Shown here: positions 8,240 through 18,234 of the stretch, piece by piece
Layout: each line of letters begins with the position of its first letter
Position numbering within the stretch: position 1 is the stretch's first letter
NCBI RefSeq assembly: GCF_006716185.1
Contig: NZ_VFOP01000001.1
Coordinates: forward strand, 2,790,001 to 2,854,000
Source: Ornithinicoccus hortensis
GTDB lineage: Bacteria; Actinomycetota; Actinomycetes; Actinomycetales; Dermatophilaceae
Length of the DNA: 64,000 nucleotides
Direction: 5' to 3'
Made by a program: the position numbers and the translations under genes
The notes under the pieces: generated by a model
The model's database searches: none
Told to the model about the DNA's origin: nothing
What the model saw: only the letters and a program-made list of their open reading frames with translations

Positions 8240-9964
8240 ATGGAGTTCCTACCCATGATCCTGCTGGTCACCGCGACCGTGGGACTCACCGCCGTGGCCC
8301 GGCACTTCCTGTGGCCGGCACCGCTCCTGGTCACCGGGGTGGCGCTAGTCGTGGCGGGCATCCCCGGTCTGCCCGCGTTCACGATCGACTCCCACGTCAT
8401 CCTCACCCTGGTGCTGCCGCCACTGCTCTACTCGGCCGCGCTGGACGTCTCGCTGCTCAACTTCACCCGGAGCCGCAAGCACATCTCCCGGCTCGGCGTC
8501 GGGCTGGTGGCGGTCACCGCCGGCGTGGTCGGCATCGTCGGCTACCTGCTGGTGCCGGACATGACGCTGCCCGCCGCGCTGCTCCTGGGCGCCATCGTGG
8601 CCCCGCCGGACGCGGTCTCCGCGGCCGCGATCGGCCGCCGGCTGGGGCTGCCCCGCCACGTGATGACGGTCCTGTCCGGGGAGAGCCTTATCAACGACGC
8701 GGCCTCGCTGACCCTGTTCAAGGTGTTCCTGCTGATCATCGGCGGCACCTCGCTGACCGTCCTGGACGACCTCGGCATCTTCGTCACCGCGGTCCTCGTG
8801 GGGGTCTTGGTCGGGCTGGTGCTGGGCGTGGTCTTCCACTGGATCCGGATGCGGATCGACGACCCGGTCGTGGAGACGATGCTCGGCCTGCTGGTGCCCT
8901 TCCTGGCCTACATCGGCGCCGAGGAGATGCAGGGCTCGGGCGTCCTGGCGGTCGTCGCGGCCGGCCTGTGGATCGGCTTCAACTCCCCGAAGACCGGCTA
9001 CGCGGCCCGGATCACCGAGCGTCCGGTCTGGTCCGCGATCGACCTGCTGCTCGAGAGCTTCGTCTTCGCCCTGATCGGGCTGCAGATGAAGCCGATCGCC
9101 GAGGCGCTGGACAGCAGCGGGCGCGGTGTCTGGAACACGGTGTGGATCGCCGTCGTCGTGCTGATCGTCGTGATCCTGATCCGCCCGGCGTTCATCTTCG
9201 GCACCTACCACCTGTCCCGGTTCAGGTCCAACAGCCGGGAGCAACGCCGCGTGCGGGCGGTGGAACGGGCCAGCCGCAGGGTGGAGAGCCGCAACCGGCC
9301 GCCCCGGGTCCCGAAGCCCCTGGGGCGCAAGCTCCTGCAGGCCGAGCCCGAGATGACCTGGCAGGAACTGACCGTGCTGTCGTGGACCAGCATGCGGGGC
9401 GTGGTGACGCTCGCCGCGGCCGCGGCGGTGCCCGTGGTGACCGACTCGGGCAACCGGGTGCCGGGCCACGACGTCATCATCTTCGTGGCCTTCTTCGTCA
9501 CGATCGGCACACTCCTGCTCCAGGGGCTGACCCTGCCGTTCGTGATCCGCCGGCTGGGAGTCACCGACCCGGAGCAGGACAAGCGGGACCGGGAACAGGA
9601 ACGGGCGCTGCTGCGGATCACCATCACCGAGAGCGTGGAGTACCTGGAGACCCACCGGGACGAGCTCACCAAGACCTTCGACGGGCCGCTGCTGGACCGC
9701 CTGCTCAAGGGGATGCGGCAGCGCATCGAGTGGCAGGAGCAGGAGTCCCGCCTCGAGGCCCAGGAGGACCGTCAGCTGGACCGGCGGGGGCTGCAGTACC
9801 GGGGCGAGCTGCGCCGCAAGATGCTCCGCCGCCAGCGCGACGTCCTGGTCCGGGAGCGGGACAAGGGCAGCATCGACGAAGAGGTGATGCGCGAGGTGCT
9901 CAAGGGGCTGGACGCCGAGGAGCTGGCCCTGGACACCTCGATCCTGCACTGGGACCGGGCCTAG
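8240..9964 (+). CDS. CPA1 family Na+/H+ antiporter
   Basis: The 574-residue integral membrane protein has about twelve transmembrane segments and matches the NhaP/NHE-like CPA1 group. Conserved points are GAIVAPPDAVSAAAIGRRLG, the ion-binding block SGESLINDAASLTLF, and TSMRGVVTLAAAAAVP. The last 135 residues are a charged, largely helical cytoplasmic tail rich in Arg/Glu, consistent with a regulatory or pH-sensing domain. It exchanges Na+ (or K+) for protons across the membrane. The start ATG follows GGAGCG. A -10-like TACGAT (8158-8163) lies about 75 bp upstream. Confidence 0.9.
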   Translation: MEFLPMILLVTATVGLTAVARHFLWPAPLLVTGVALVVAGIPGLPAFTIDSHVILTLVLPPLLYSAALDVSLLNFTRSRKHISRLGVGLVAVTAGVVGIVGYLLVPDMTLPAALLLGAIVAPPDAVSAAAIGRRLGLPRHVMTVLSGESLINDAASLTLFKVFLLIIGGTSLTVLDDLGIFVTAVLVGVLVGLVLGVVFHWIRMRIDDPVVETMLGLLVPFLAYIGAEEMQGSGVLAVVAAGLWIGFNSPKTGYAARITERPVWSAIDLLLESFVFALIGLQMKPIAEALDSSGRGVWNTVWIAVVVLIVVILIRPAFIFGTYHLSRFRSNSREQRRVRAVERASRRVESRNRPPRVPKPLGRKLLQAEPEMTWQELTVLSWTSMRGVVTLAAAAAVPVVTDSGNRVPGHDVIIFVAFFVTIGTLLLQGLTLPFVIRRLGVTDPEQDKRDREQERALLRITITESVEYLETHRDELTKTFDGPLLDRLLKGMRQRIEWQEQESRLEAQEDRQLDRRGLQYRGELRRKMLRRQRDVLVRERDKGSIDEEVMREVLKGLDAEELALDTSILHWDRA

Positions 9965-10099
9965 TCCGGTCTGGCCCGGCCCCCGGTCTAGCCCCAGGCG
10001 CGTGCCGCACCCGTGCTCCCGGTGCGTCACGACATACGATCGAGGACGATCCCTATCCACCTGCACCACGCACCGCACAGCACCCAGGAGTAGCACTTC

Positions 10100-12550
10100 A
10101 TGGCGCGACGCCCCCGCTCGTCCGGCCCCGACCTGTTCGACGTCGAGGAGAAGATCGTCGACATCGACGTCCAGGAGGAGATGCAGGGTGCCTATCTGGA
10201 GTACGCCTACTCGGTGATCTACTCCCGGGCGATCCCCGACGCCCGGGACGGCCTGAAGCCGGTGCAGCGCCGGATCCTCTTCGGCATGCACGAGCTGGGG
10301 CTGCGCCCGGACAAGGGCCACGTGAAGTGCTCCCGCGTGGTCGGCGAGGTGATGGGTAAGTACCACCCGCACGGCGACGGCGCGATCTACGACGCCATGG
10401 TCCGGATGGCGCAGCCGTTCACCATGCGGTTGCCGCTCGTGGACGGGCACGGCAACTTCGGCTCGCTGGACGACGGCCCCGCCGCGAGCCGGTACACCGA
10501 GGCCCGGCCGGCCCCCGCGGCGCTCCTGATGACCGGGAGCCTGGACGAGGAGACGGTCGACTTCGTCCCCAACTACGACGAGCAGCTGATGCAGCCGGAG
10601 GTGCTGCCGGCCGCCTTCCCCAACCTGCTGGTCAACGGCGCGTCCGGCATCGCGGTCGGGATGGCCACCAACATGGCGCCGCACAACCTCGGTGAGGTGA
10701 TCGGCGCCGCCCGGCACCTGATCGCCCACCCGGACGCGACGCTGGACGACCTGATGCGCTTCGTCCCGGGCCCTGACCTGCCGCTCGGTGGCCGCATCGT
10801 CGGCCTGGACGGCATCCGGGACGCCTACGAGTCCGGCCGCGGCTCGTTCCGCACCCGGGCGACCGCTCGGATCGAGAACGTCACCCCCCGCCGCAAGGGC
10901 ATCGTGGTGACCGAGCTGCCCTACCTGGTCGGCGCCGAGAAGGTGATCGAGAAGGTCAAGCAGCTGGTGCAGAGCAAGAAGCTGCAGGGCATCTCCGACA
11001 TCAACGACCTCACCGACCGCAGCAAGGGCCTGCACCTGGTGATCGAGGTGAAGAACGGCTTCAACCCCGACGCCGTCCTGGAGCAGCTCTACAAGCTCAC
11101 CCCGATGGAGGAGTCCTTCGGGATCAACAACGTCGCCCTCGTCGAGGGCCAGCCCCGCACGCTCGGCCTGCGCGAGCTGTTGCAGGTGTATGTCGACTTC
11201 CGCACCGACGTCGTCCGGCGGCGCACCGCCTACCGGCTGCGCCGACGGCAGGAGCGGCTGCACCTGGTCGAGGGCCTGCTCATCGCGATCCTGGACATCG
11301 ACGAGGTCATCCAGCTGATCCGCTCCAGCGACGACGCGGCCGCGGCCCGCGAACGGTTGATGCAGGTCTTCGACCTCTCCGAGCTCCAGGCCAACTACAT
11401 CCTGGAGCTGCAGCTGCGCCGGCTCACCAAGTTCTCCCGGATCGAGCTGGAGTCCGAGCGGGACGAGCTGCAGCGGGAGATCGAGCGGCTGACCGCACTC
11501 CTGGAGGACCACGAGCTGCTGCTGGCCCTGGTCTCCGACGAACTGGCCGAGGTCGCCAAGGAGCACGGGACCCCGCGGCGCACGGTGCTGCTGGAGTCGG
11601 CCGGGGTCACGGCCTCGGCGGCGGCCTCTACGCCGATGGAGGTGCCCGACGACCCCTGCTGGGTGCTGCTGTCCTCCACCGGGCTGCTGGCCCGGACCTC
11701 GACCGACGAACCGCTGGGCACCGGCGGGGCCCGGCGCAAGCACGACGCGATCGTGTCCCGGGTCCGCACCACCGCCCGGGGCGACGTCGGACTGGTCACC
11801 TCGACCGGCCGGCTGGTCCGCCTCTCCGCCCTCGAGCTGCCCACCCTGCCCCCGACCAACGGGGCGCCGACCCTCTCCGGTGGGGCACCGCTCGCGGCCT
11901 TCGTCGACCTGCCCGCGGGCGAGCAGCCGCTGGCGCTCTGCACGCTCACCGGGGACGGGCCCGGCCTGGCGCTGGGCACCCGCAACGGCGTCGTCAAGCG
12001 GGTCAACCCGGACTACCCGGGCAACAAGGACAGTTTCGAGGTGATCTCGCTCAAGGACGGCGACAGCGTGGTCGGCGCCGTGGAGCTGACGACTGGCGAG
12101 GAGGACCTCGTCTTCATCACCTCCGAGGCGAGCCTGCTGCACTTCTCGGCCTCCGGCGTGCGGCCGCAGGGCCGCTCGGGTGGCGGCATGGCGGGCATCA
12201 AGCTCCCGGCCGGCGTGTCGGTGGTCGGCTTCTGGGCGGTCGACCCGGAGGCGGAGAACGTCGTGGTGACCGTGGCCGGGAGCGCCGGTGTCCGCCCCGG
12301 GACGGAGGCCGGGTCGGTCAAGGTCACGCCGTATGCCGAGTACCCGGCCAAGGGGCGCGCCACCGGCGGAGTGCGGTGTCACCGGTTCCTGCGCGGCGAG
12401 GACGCCCTGATGGTCGGCTGGGCGGGGTCCACTCCCCCCATGGCCGCCTCCGCCAACGGCGTGGCGGTCGAGCTGCCGCCGGCGACCGGCAAGCGGGACG
12501 GCTCCGGAACGCCGGCCAAGGCCCCGATCGCCCGCGTCGCCGCAGGCTGA
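10100..12550 (+). CDS. parC: DNA topoisomerase IV subunit A
   Basis: The 816-residue type IIA topoisomerase A subunit cleaves and rejoins both DNA strands. The catalytic Tyr is in [11 protein letters not shown]. The quinolone-determining segment is [19 protein letters not shown] (Tyr88 onward), with Gly at the usual Ser83 position. Coiled-coil, tower and C-terminal pinwheel regions follow. The GyrA box (QRRGGKG) is absent, which favours ParC over GyrA. Its ATPase partner ParE is not in the window. The ATG follows CCAGGAGTAGCACTTC. A -10-like TACGAT lies at 10034-10039. Confidence 0.88.
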   Translation: MARRPRSSGPDLFDVEEKIVDIDVQEEMQGAYLEYAYSVIYSRAIPDARDGLKPVQRRILFGMHELGLRPDKGHVKCSRVVGEVMGKYHPHGDGAIYDAMVRMAQPFTMRLPLVDGHGNFGSLDDGPAASRYTEARPAPAALLMTGSLDEETVDFVPNYDEQLMQPEVLPAAFPNLLVNGASGIAVGMATNMAPHNLGEVIGAARHLIAHPDATLDDLMRFVPGPDLPLGGRIVGLDGIRDAYESGRGSFRTRATARIENVTPRRKGIVVTELPYLVGAEKVIEKVKQLVQSKKLQGISDINDLTDRSKGLHLVIEVKNGFNPDAVLEQLYKLTPMEESFGINNVALVEGQPRTLGLRELLQVYVDFRTDVVRRRTAYRLRRRQERLHLVEGLLIAILDIDEVIQLIRSSDDAAAARERLMQVFDLSELQANYILELQLRRLTKFSRIELESERDELQREIERLTALLEDHELLLALVSDELAEVAKEHGTPRRTVLLESAGVTASAAASTPMEVPDDPCWVLLSSTGLLARTSTDEPLGTGGARRKHDAIVSRVRTTARGDVGLVTSTGRLVRLSALELPTLPPTNGAPTLSGGAPLAAFVDLPAGEQPLALCTLTGDGPGLALGTRNGVVKRVNPDYPGNKDSFEVISLKDGDSVVGAVELTTGEEDLVFITSEASLLHFSASGVRPQGRSGGGMAGIKLPAGVSVVGFWAVDPEAENVVVTVAGSAGVRPGTEAGSVKVTPYAEYPAKGRATGGVRCHRFLRGEDALMVGWAGSTPPMAASANGVAVELPPATGKRDGSGTPAKAPIARVAAG

Positions 12551-12581
12551 GACGCTCCGGGAGGCACGCCAGGAGGCCGAA

Positions 12582-14059
<1,478 letters not shown>

Positions 14060-14064
14060 CCGGC

Positions 14065-15288
14065 TCAACCGCGGCGCGGGTGCTCCCGGAGTTCCTCGCG
14101 GAGGAAGTCGGTGACGAACCGGCGCGCCTCCTCGTCGGTGTCGACCGACGGCACGTCGGACTGGTCCTGACCTGCCCCCGCGGGAGCGGTCCGGGAGCGC
14201 TCGAGTTGCACCATCTTGCGCACCGTCGACCACGGGCTGGCGAGCCAGGACAGGTCCACCAGCTCGTCGGTGAGCTCCAGGTGCCCGGGGTCCTGCGCCT
14301 CGGCGGCGGCCCGGGCCCTGGCTCCCTCCTGCAGGACGACCTCCTGCTGTCGCAACCAGGCGTCGACCTGCCGGTCGACCTCGGCATGCCGGTCCCGGCG
14401 CCGGACACCCCGCTGGACGAACCCCTGGAACAGCCAGTCCTCCTCGTCCCACCAGGAGCCGAAGGTGAGCAGGCCCGCCCCGTCCGGCCAGTGCGGGGAG
14501 ACGGCCGGGAGGTCCTCGTATGCCGTCAGCAGCGCCCGCCTCCCCCGGCGCCACCACGGCCGCCGGTCCACGGTGTCGACCACCTCGTGGAACCTCCGGC
14601 GGAAGATCTCGGCTCCGAGCGCCCGCTGACGCAGTTCCCTGGCGGGGGCGCCCGTCCCGGCCGGGTCCTCGTCGAGGTGCTCCAGTCGGTCGGCCGTTCC
14701 GGCCACGGCGGCGGCCAAGCCGTGCCGGATGAGCGGTGCCGCCATCGTCAGCAGCGGCGCCAGCACCGGTCGCCAGGCCCCCCTGCCGACGACCCGTAGG
14801 CGCACCCGCAGGGACTCCCCGGTCGCCCGACGCACCACCTGCGCCCGCACCCGGACCGACAGCCAGTCCAGCTCGATCGCGGCATCGAGCAACCGCTCCG
14901 GCTCTCGGCGCAGCGCCACCTCCAGGCCGAGGTGGCGCAGCGTGCTGTGCACCGCGAACGAGCGGAACGCCTCCAGCCCGTCGCAGTCCACCAGGAACCG
15001 ACGGCGACCAGTCGTCTCGCGGTAGGCCAGGTGCGCGGTCCGGGCGCCGTCAGTCCCGCCGATCCGGACAGCGGCTGCCCCGACGGTCAGGCCGGGGGCG
15101 ACGACCTCGTACCTGGCACCCGGGCGGCCGTCCACCCCGTGGACCAGGCGCAGGTCGTGTCCGGTTGCCTCGGGCAGCAGCACGCCCAGGTCGGCCCCGC
15201 CCCCCGGTTCACCGACCTGGAGCCGCCACCACGCATCCCACCCCTGGCCGATCGGCCACCTGGTGCCCTGCTCGGCCCGGAATCGCAC
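14065..15288 (-). CDS. Conserved-looking protein of unknown function
   Basis: I do not recognise this 407-residue protein. It has no signal peptide or clear membrane segment. It is rich in Arg, Trp and Glu, with a beta-like first 150 residues (WDAWWRLQVGEPGG, YEVVAPGLTVGAAAVRIGG). A basic, helix-rich second half follows (REGARARAAAEAQ-type stretches), with an acidic tail ending in ARRFVTDFLREELREH. Codon use and GC match its neighbours, so it looks like a resident gene. It converges on argG (5 bp between stops) and lies upstream of pepN on the same strand, with 72 bp between. Confidence 0.6.
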   Translation of the reverse strand: MRFRAEQGTRWPIGQGWDAWWRLQVGEPGGGADLGVLLPEATGHDLRLVHGVDGRPGARYEVVAPGLTVGAAAVRIGGTDGARTAHLAYRETTGRRRFLVDCDGLEAFRSFAVHSTLRHLGLEVALRREPERLLDAAIELDWLSVRVRAQVVRRATGESLRVRLRVVGRGAWRPVLAPLLTMAAPLIRHGLAAAVAGTADRLEHLDEDPAGTGAPARELRQRALGAEIFRRRFHEVVDTVDRRPWWRRGRRALLTAYEDLPAVSPHWPDGAGLLTFGSWWDEEDWLFQGFVQRGVRRRDRHAEVDRQVDAWLRQQEVVLQEGARARAAAEAQDPGHLELTDELVDLSWLASPWSTVRKMVQLERSRTAPAGAGQDQSDVPSVDTDEEARRFVTDFLREELREHPRRG

Positions 15289-15320
15289 GCGCCCACCCTG
15301 CCACGCCCGGGTCGCCCGGG

Positions 15321-15370
15321 GACACGGTCACCCCTGGGACACAGTCACCCCTGGACACAGTCACCCCTGG
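15321..15370. repeat. Three tandem 17-bp repeats at the pepN 3' end
   Basis: The unit GACAC(G/A)GTCACCCCTGG occurs three times head to tail at 15321-15337, 15338-15354 and 15354-15370. The last copy contains the stop codon and final codons of pepN. Read on the minus strand each copy gives CCAGGGGTGA, so the Gln-Gly-stop end of pepN has been duplicated twice downstream of itself. Confidence 0.8.
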
Positions 15371-18018
15371 GAGCCCTCCTCGGCCGCGGCAAGCCGCGCG
15401 GACTGCTGCGCCACGAGGGCCCGCAGCGCCAGGTCCACGTGGTCGACCACGAGCCGGCGCAGCGCCGCGGGCGCCTCCTCGTGCGCGGCCAGCCACTCCT
15501 TCCCCGCCACCACGACCGGGTGCTCCACGGGCCGCCGAAGGGCCCCCTCGGCGAGGTCCGCCCGGGGAAACAGCCCGTTGACCAGGATGGTGGCCATCGT
15601 CATCGAGCGGCTCTCCCACCACCCGGTCAGGCTCGCGAAGTAGGCCTCGGCATACTCCGCGGCCGCGGCCGCACCGGCCGGTTCGGCGAACCCTGCGACG
15701 AGCGCCCGCAACTGGTCGTTGGTGACGGACTCGTCGGTGGTGGCCCGTTCCCAGGTCTGGCGGCGGGCGGCGGCACCCGGCCGGCTAGCGACGGCCCGCA
15801 GGTAGAAGGTCCGCCCGGTCATCGTGTCGTCGTCGGCCAGTGCCGCGTCCAGGTCCACGAGCGCGATCGCGTCCTGGGCGGCCAGGGCGCGGCGCGCCGA
15901 CCAGCGCAGGTCGTCGTCCACGTCCAGGCCCTCGGGGACCCTGCTGCCGTCGAGCAGACCGCGCAGGTCGGGCACCCCGTCGGCACAGGTCGCGGTGGCA
16001 CCGATGAGGGCCTGCGCCCACACCTTCTGCAGGTCCGACCCGGCGGGTGCCTGGGCGAGCCCGGAGCGGGCGGTCGCGACCAGGTGGGCCCGCAGCTCAT
16101 CGCGCTGCTCGGCCGGGGCGTAGACCTCGACCGCCTGGGCCGCGGTCCCGAGGGCTGTCGCCACGATGGAGGCGTCCTGCTCCGCCAGGACCTGCGGCAG
16201 CGCGCGGAGGAACTCCCGGGGAGGCAGGTTCCCGTCGCGCAACGAGTTCCAGGCGATCGACCAGAGCAGTCCCCGGGTCAACGGCGACTCGATGCTCGCC
16301 AGGTGGTCCCGGACGACCGCCGCCGAGTGCGGGTCCAGGTGCACCTTGGCGTACGTCAGGTCGTCGTCGTTGAGCAGGACGAGGTCCGCGCGGTGGCCGG
16401 CTGCCTCCGGGACCTCGGTCATCTCGCCCACGACGTCCTGTTCGATCCGGGCGGTGCGCACCAACCGGTCGTCCACCAGCTCGTAGAGTCCCACCACGAG
16501 CCGGTGCGGTCGGTCGATGCGCTCGCCCGAGGAGAGCTCCACAGCGGTATGCCGGATCACCAGGCGGGTCAGGACCCCGTCCGCGCCGCGCTCCGGGAAC
16601 GGCTCCAGCTCGGAGATCCCGGCGAGCTCCAGCCAGGCACCGGCCCAGCCCGACAGGTCCCGTCCCGAGGCCCCCTCGAGGGCCGCCAGGAGGTCCTCGA
16701 ACTCGGTGTTGCCGAAGGCGTGGTCGGCGAAGTACCGGCGGGCCCCGGCGAAGAAGGCCTCCTGCCCGACGTAGGCCATCAGCTGCTTCAGCGCCGAGGC
16801 GCCCTTGGCATACGTGATGCCGTCGAAGTTCTGCCGGGCCGCCTCCAGGTCATCGACCCGGGCGACGACGGGGTGCGTCGTCGGGAGCTGGTCCTGGCGG
16901 TAGGCGAAGGTCTTGCGGTCGGAGGCGAACCGGGTCCAGGCGTCGGTGAACTCGGTGGCCTCGGCCGCAACGTGCCAGCCCATCAGGTCGGCGAAGGACT
17001 CCTTCAACCACAGGCCGTCCCACCAGCGCATCGTCACCAGGTCGCCGAACCACATGTGCGCCATCTCGTGCAGGATCGTCGAGGCCCGCCCCATCAGGTG
17101 GGGCCTGGTCGCCTTCCCCCGCGGGAGGTACTGCTCGGTGAAGGTGACCAGCCCTGGGTTCTCCATCGCCCCGATGTTGTATTCCGGCACAAAGACCTGG
17201 TCGTACTTGCCCCACGGGTAGGGGTAGCCGAAGGCCGCGTCGAAGAAGTCCAGGCCCTGCCTGGTCACCTCCAGCAGCGCCTCGTGGTCGAAGTGCTCGA
17301 CCATCGAGGCCCGGCAGAGGACGCCGAGCTCGATCTCCTGCGCGGACCCGTCGGCGCGCCGGACCGACCAGGTGTCGCCGAACCGTCGGTAGGGACCGGC
17401 CGCGACGGCGGTGATGTAGGTGGACAGCGGCGGCGTCGGCGCGAAGGTGACGGTGGCCAGGGCCCCGGAGCCGTCGGTGGTCCGGGAGGCCTCCGGCTGT
17501 CCCGACACGATCTCCCAGTCCGCCGGGGCGGTCACCACGAAGGTGAACGCGCCCTTGAGGTCCGGTTGCTCGAAGTTGGCGAAGACCCGCCGGGCGTCGG
17601 TCGGCTCGAAGTGGGTGTAGAGGTAGGTCGCGCCGTCCACCGGGTCGGTGAACCGGTGGAGCCCCTCGCCGGTGCGGCTGTAGGCGCACTCGGCCCGCAC
17701 AACCAGCTCGTTGTCCGGCGCGAGCCCGGTCACCGGCAGCCGCGCCCCGTCGTAGGTGGAGACGTCGACCGGCTCCCCGTTGAGGGTGGCCCCGAGCACC
17801 CGGTCGGCGATCAGGTCGACCCAGGTCTCCGGACCCGAGGAGGTGAAGGCGATCGTCGTGGTCGAGCCGTAGCTGTCGACGTCGGGGTCCGCGGCCCGGG
17901 CGAGGTCCAGCTCCACCCGGTAACTCTGGACCGAGACGGTCTGCGCACGGGCGGCACACTCGGCATGGGTCAGGTTGGTCGTGGGGGTCGTGGCAGTCAC
18001 GACGGACCAGTCAACCAT
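15361..18018 (-). CDS. pepN: Aminopeptidase N (M1 zinc metallopeptidase)
   Basis: The 885-residue M1 aminopeptidase removes N-terminal residues from peptides in the cytosol. The substrate-binding GAMENPG motif is followed by the zinc site HEMAHMWFGDLVTMRWWDGLWLKESFA, giving HExxH-18-E. The N-terminal beta domain (YRVELDLARAADPDVDSYGS) and the long ERAP1-like C-terminal helical domain are both present, so the protein is full length. The start is uncertain: ATG at 18018 or GTG at 18000. The second fits the usual family N-terminus better, and neither has a clear ribosome site. It is divergent from the threonyl-tRNA synthetase leader. Confidence 0.93.
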   Translation of the reverse strand: MVDWSVVTATTPTTNLTHAECAARAQTVSVQSYRVELDLARAADPDVDSYGSTTTIAFTSSGPETWVDLIADRVLGATLNGEPVDVSTYDGARLPVTGLAPDNELVVRAECAYSRTGEGLHRFTDPVDGATYLYTHFEPTDARRVFANFEQPDLKGAFTFVVTAPADWEIVSGQPEASRTTDGSGALATVTFAPTPPLSTYITAVAAGPYRRFGDTWSVRRADGSAQEIELGVLCRASMVEHFDHEALLEVTRQGLDFFDAAFGYPYPWGKYDQVFVPEYNIGAMENPGLVTFTEQYLPRGKATRPHLMGRASTILHEMAHMWFGDLVTMRWWDGLWLKESFADLMGWHVAAEATEFTDAWTRFASDRKTFAYRQDQLPTTHPVVARVDDLEAARQNFDGITYAKGASALKQLMAYVGQEAFFAGARRYFADHAFGNTEFEDLLAALEGASGRDLSGWAGAWLELAGISELEPFPERGADGVLTRLVIRHTAVELSSGERIDRPHRLVVGLYELVDDRLVRTARIEQDVVGEMTEVPEAAGHRADLVLLNDDDLTYAKVHLDPHSAAVVRDHLASIESPLTRGLLWSIAWNSLRDGNLPPREFLRALPQVLAEQDASIVATALGTAAQAVEVYAPAEQRDELRAHLVATARSGLAQAPAGSDLQKVWAQALIGATATCADGVPDLRGLLDGSRVPEGLDVDDDLRWSARRALAAQDAIALVDLDAALADDDTMTGRTFYLRAVASRPGAAARRQTWERATTDESVTNDQLRALVAGFAEPAGAAAAAEYAEAYFASLTGWWESRSMTMATILVNGLFPRADLAEGALRRPVEHPVVVAGKEWLAAHEEAPAALRRLVVDHVDLALRALVAQQSARLAAAEEGSQG

Positions 18019-18097
18019 CCCCGCGCGGTCCCCGGGCGGCTCACCCTCCGACCGGCCTGTCGTGGCGGATCTGCCGCCCCCGGGCTACAGTCGGGGG

Positions 18098-18145
18098 ATG
18101 CACCACCAGCAGCGGACGACCACGCCGGATCCTCTCCGGCGCTGA
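18098..18145 (+). CDS. Threonine-codon leader peptide of the thrS2 attenuator
   Basis: A 15-codon reading frame encodes MHHQQRTTTPDPLRR with three consecutive Thr codons (18116-18124). It is followed by RNA segments able to form mutually exclusive hairpins and then by a threonyl-tRNA synthetase gene. The -10-like TACAGT (18086-18091) ends 6 bp before the ATG, so the peptide may be read from a leaderless mRNA, although GGGGG just before the ATG could also serve. A ribosome short of Thr-tRNA would stall at the Thr run. The peptide itself is expected to have no function beyond sensing. Confidence 0.72.
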   Translation: MHHQQRTTTPDPLRR

Positions 18146-18193
18146 CTTGCTGCACCCAAGTCCCAGGCCCCGGAGCGTGACTCCGGGGCCTTT
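18124..18193 (+). promoter_or_regulatory. Transcription attenuator (threonine-sensing) upstream of thrS2
   Basis: Three pairings can be drawn. 1:2 is GCCGGA (18124-18129) with TCCGGC (18135-18140), inside the leader frame. 2:3 is CTCCGG (18134-18139) with CCGGAG (18170-18175). 3:4 is the perfect 10-bp terminator GGCCCCGGAG (18166-18175) with CTCCGGGGCC (18181-18190), loop CGTGA, followed by TTT. Stalling at the Thr codons would mask segment 1, free segment 2 to pair with 3 and block the terminator. This is the classic ribosome-mediated attenuation layout. The pairings are read from sequence, the regulation is inferred. Confidence 0.7.
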
Positions 18194-18234
18194 CCCGTCC
18201 CTCCTCGCGCTCCACCCACCACCAGGAGCACGAA

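Noticed and set aside
8345-12382. Very long open frame on the minus strand across the antiporter and parC
   Set aside because: It is antisense to two firmly identified genes and its translation is His/Gly/Asp/Gln-rich nonsense, a usual by-product of GC-rich codon bias.
10100-12550. Assignment as gyrase subunit A
   Set aside because: The GyrA box is missing and the C-terminal domain is degenerate, and no gyrB is adjacent. Topoisomerase IV subunit A fits better.
15321-15370. CRISPR array
   Set aside because: Three repeats of 17 bp with no spacers, inside and after a coding end. No cas genes.
14932-18180. Long plus-strand frame opposite pepN
   Set aside because: pepN is certain from its zinc and GAMEN motifs. 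The opposite frame has no recognisable domain and a shadow-like composition.
18098-18193. T-box riboswitch upstream of the ThrRS gene
   Set aside because: The leader is too short and lacks the T-box sequence and stem I features. The Thr-codon leader peptide and competing hairpins explain it better.
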